Below are positions 63,893-64,000 of a stretch of DNA of 64,000 bases, one piece after another (the first letter of the stretch is position 1; each line of letters opens with the position of its first letter). The notes beneath the pieces were generated by a model, which saw nothing but the letters and a program-made list of their open reading frames with translations, did no database searches and was not told the DNA's origin. This DNA comes from Flavobacterium undicola. Lineage in GTDB: Bacteria > Bacteroidota > Bacteroidia > Flavobacteriales > Flavobacteriaceae. The stretch is from positions 1 through 64,000 of the forward strand of contig NZ_JAAAPM020000012.1 in NCBI RefSeq assembly GCF_009909155.2, given 5' to 3'. The position numbers and the translations under genes were made by a program.

Positions 63893-64000
63893 ATGAAAAC
63901 ATTAGTTTATATAACAGAAAACAAGAAACTGTATACCAAGGATTTTACAGATATGACCGATTATGAACAAGTCGAAATTTCAGAGCCTTATTTAATCGTA
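63893..64000 (+). CDS. Phage ORF, cut by window edge
   Basis: Open from ATG 63893 to the end of the window (36 codons): MKTLVYITENKKLYTKDF followed by TDMTDYEQVEISEPY and further residues. No known domain in the visible part. The start is 3 bp after the previous stop. Confidence 0.5.
   Translation, partial: MKTLVYITENKKLYTKDFTDMTDYEQVEISEPYLIV

Noticed and set aside
1-64000. CRISPR arrays and rRNA genes
   Set aside because: No regularly spaced direct repeats and no rRNA-like sequence were seen.

Overview
The window is a stretch of a Flavobacterium-like (Bacteroidota, Flavobacteriaceae) chromosome. The evidence is its AT-rich composition, A-rich leaders with almost no Shine-Dalgarno sequences, TAnnTTTG-type -7 promoter elements (clearest at the tRNA-Val gene), class II-length ilvC, SusD-free but typical flavobacterial gene neighbours (EttA, HolA plus a 60-residue membrane protein, DUF294/exonuclease pair), and short intergenic hairpin repeats of the kind scattered through these genomes.

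Layout. 0-1 kb: start of an IS1595-like transposase cut by the window edge, a conserved membrane-anchored protein and two hairpin repeats. 1-15 kb: housekeeping genes (UvrD/PcrA helicase, TsaC, an OmpA lipoprotein, a family 2 glycosyltransferase, HolA, EttA, an MsbA-type ABC exporter), with an ApeA-like HEPN defence gene that carries one in-frame stop lodged between uvrD and tsaC. 15-24 kb: tRNA-Val, then an accessory redox block: an AraC regulator, old yellow enzyme and quinone-oxidoreductase set, followed by a TetR regulator with three copies of one palindromic operator and an SDR/MDR/MDR/membrane protein set, ending in a zinc-ribbon-fused FAD monooxygenase whose 3' end is duplicated as a remnant on the far side of the TetR block. 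24-27 kb: a chromate module with a ChrB-AraC fusion regulator and ChrA. 27-36 kb: mixed metabolic genes, tRNA-Tyr, and a TlpA-like lipoprotein gene split by an in-frame TGA. 36-45 kb: branched-chain amino acid operons leuA-leuB and ilvD-ilvB-ilvN-ilvC; the ilv operon is preceded by an unannotated 20-residue leader peptide, half of it Val/Ile/Leu, and a terminator, that is, a candidate attenuator. 45-50 kb: accessory proteins including a DUF4238 protein, a 46-bp repeat pair, and acetyl-CoA synthetase. 50-56 kb: a type III polyketide synthase cluster (FAD oxidoreductase, methyltransferase, type III PKS, dehydratase, ketosynthase, ACP, phosphopantetheinyl transferase), probably making an alkylated phenolic or quinone lipid. 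56-58.4 kb: a cNMP/CBS/DUF294 protein with a catalytically degenerate DnaQ-like partner.

58.7-64 kb (continuing past the window): a compact prophage-like element, the most unusual part. It begins just after a 28-bp dif-like XerC/XerD site and carries a filamentous-phage-type (gene II/X family) rolling-circle initiator, small early ORFs, a GC-rich hairpin, three 10-bp iterons and a terminator. A densely packed late block follows: a candidate capsid protein, several one-helix membrane proteins, and a lytic transglycosylase with an EF-hand loop and membrane anchor. The gene set suggests an integrated small, tailless, membrane-containing ssDNA phage, comparable in outline to the Flavobacterium phage FLiP. 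That assignment is inference and needs homology and structure searches.
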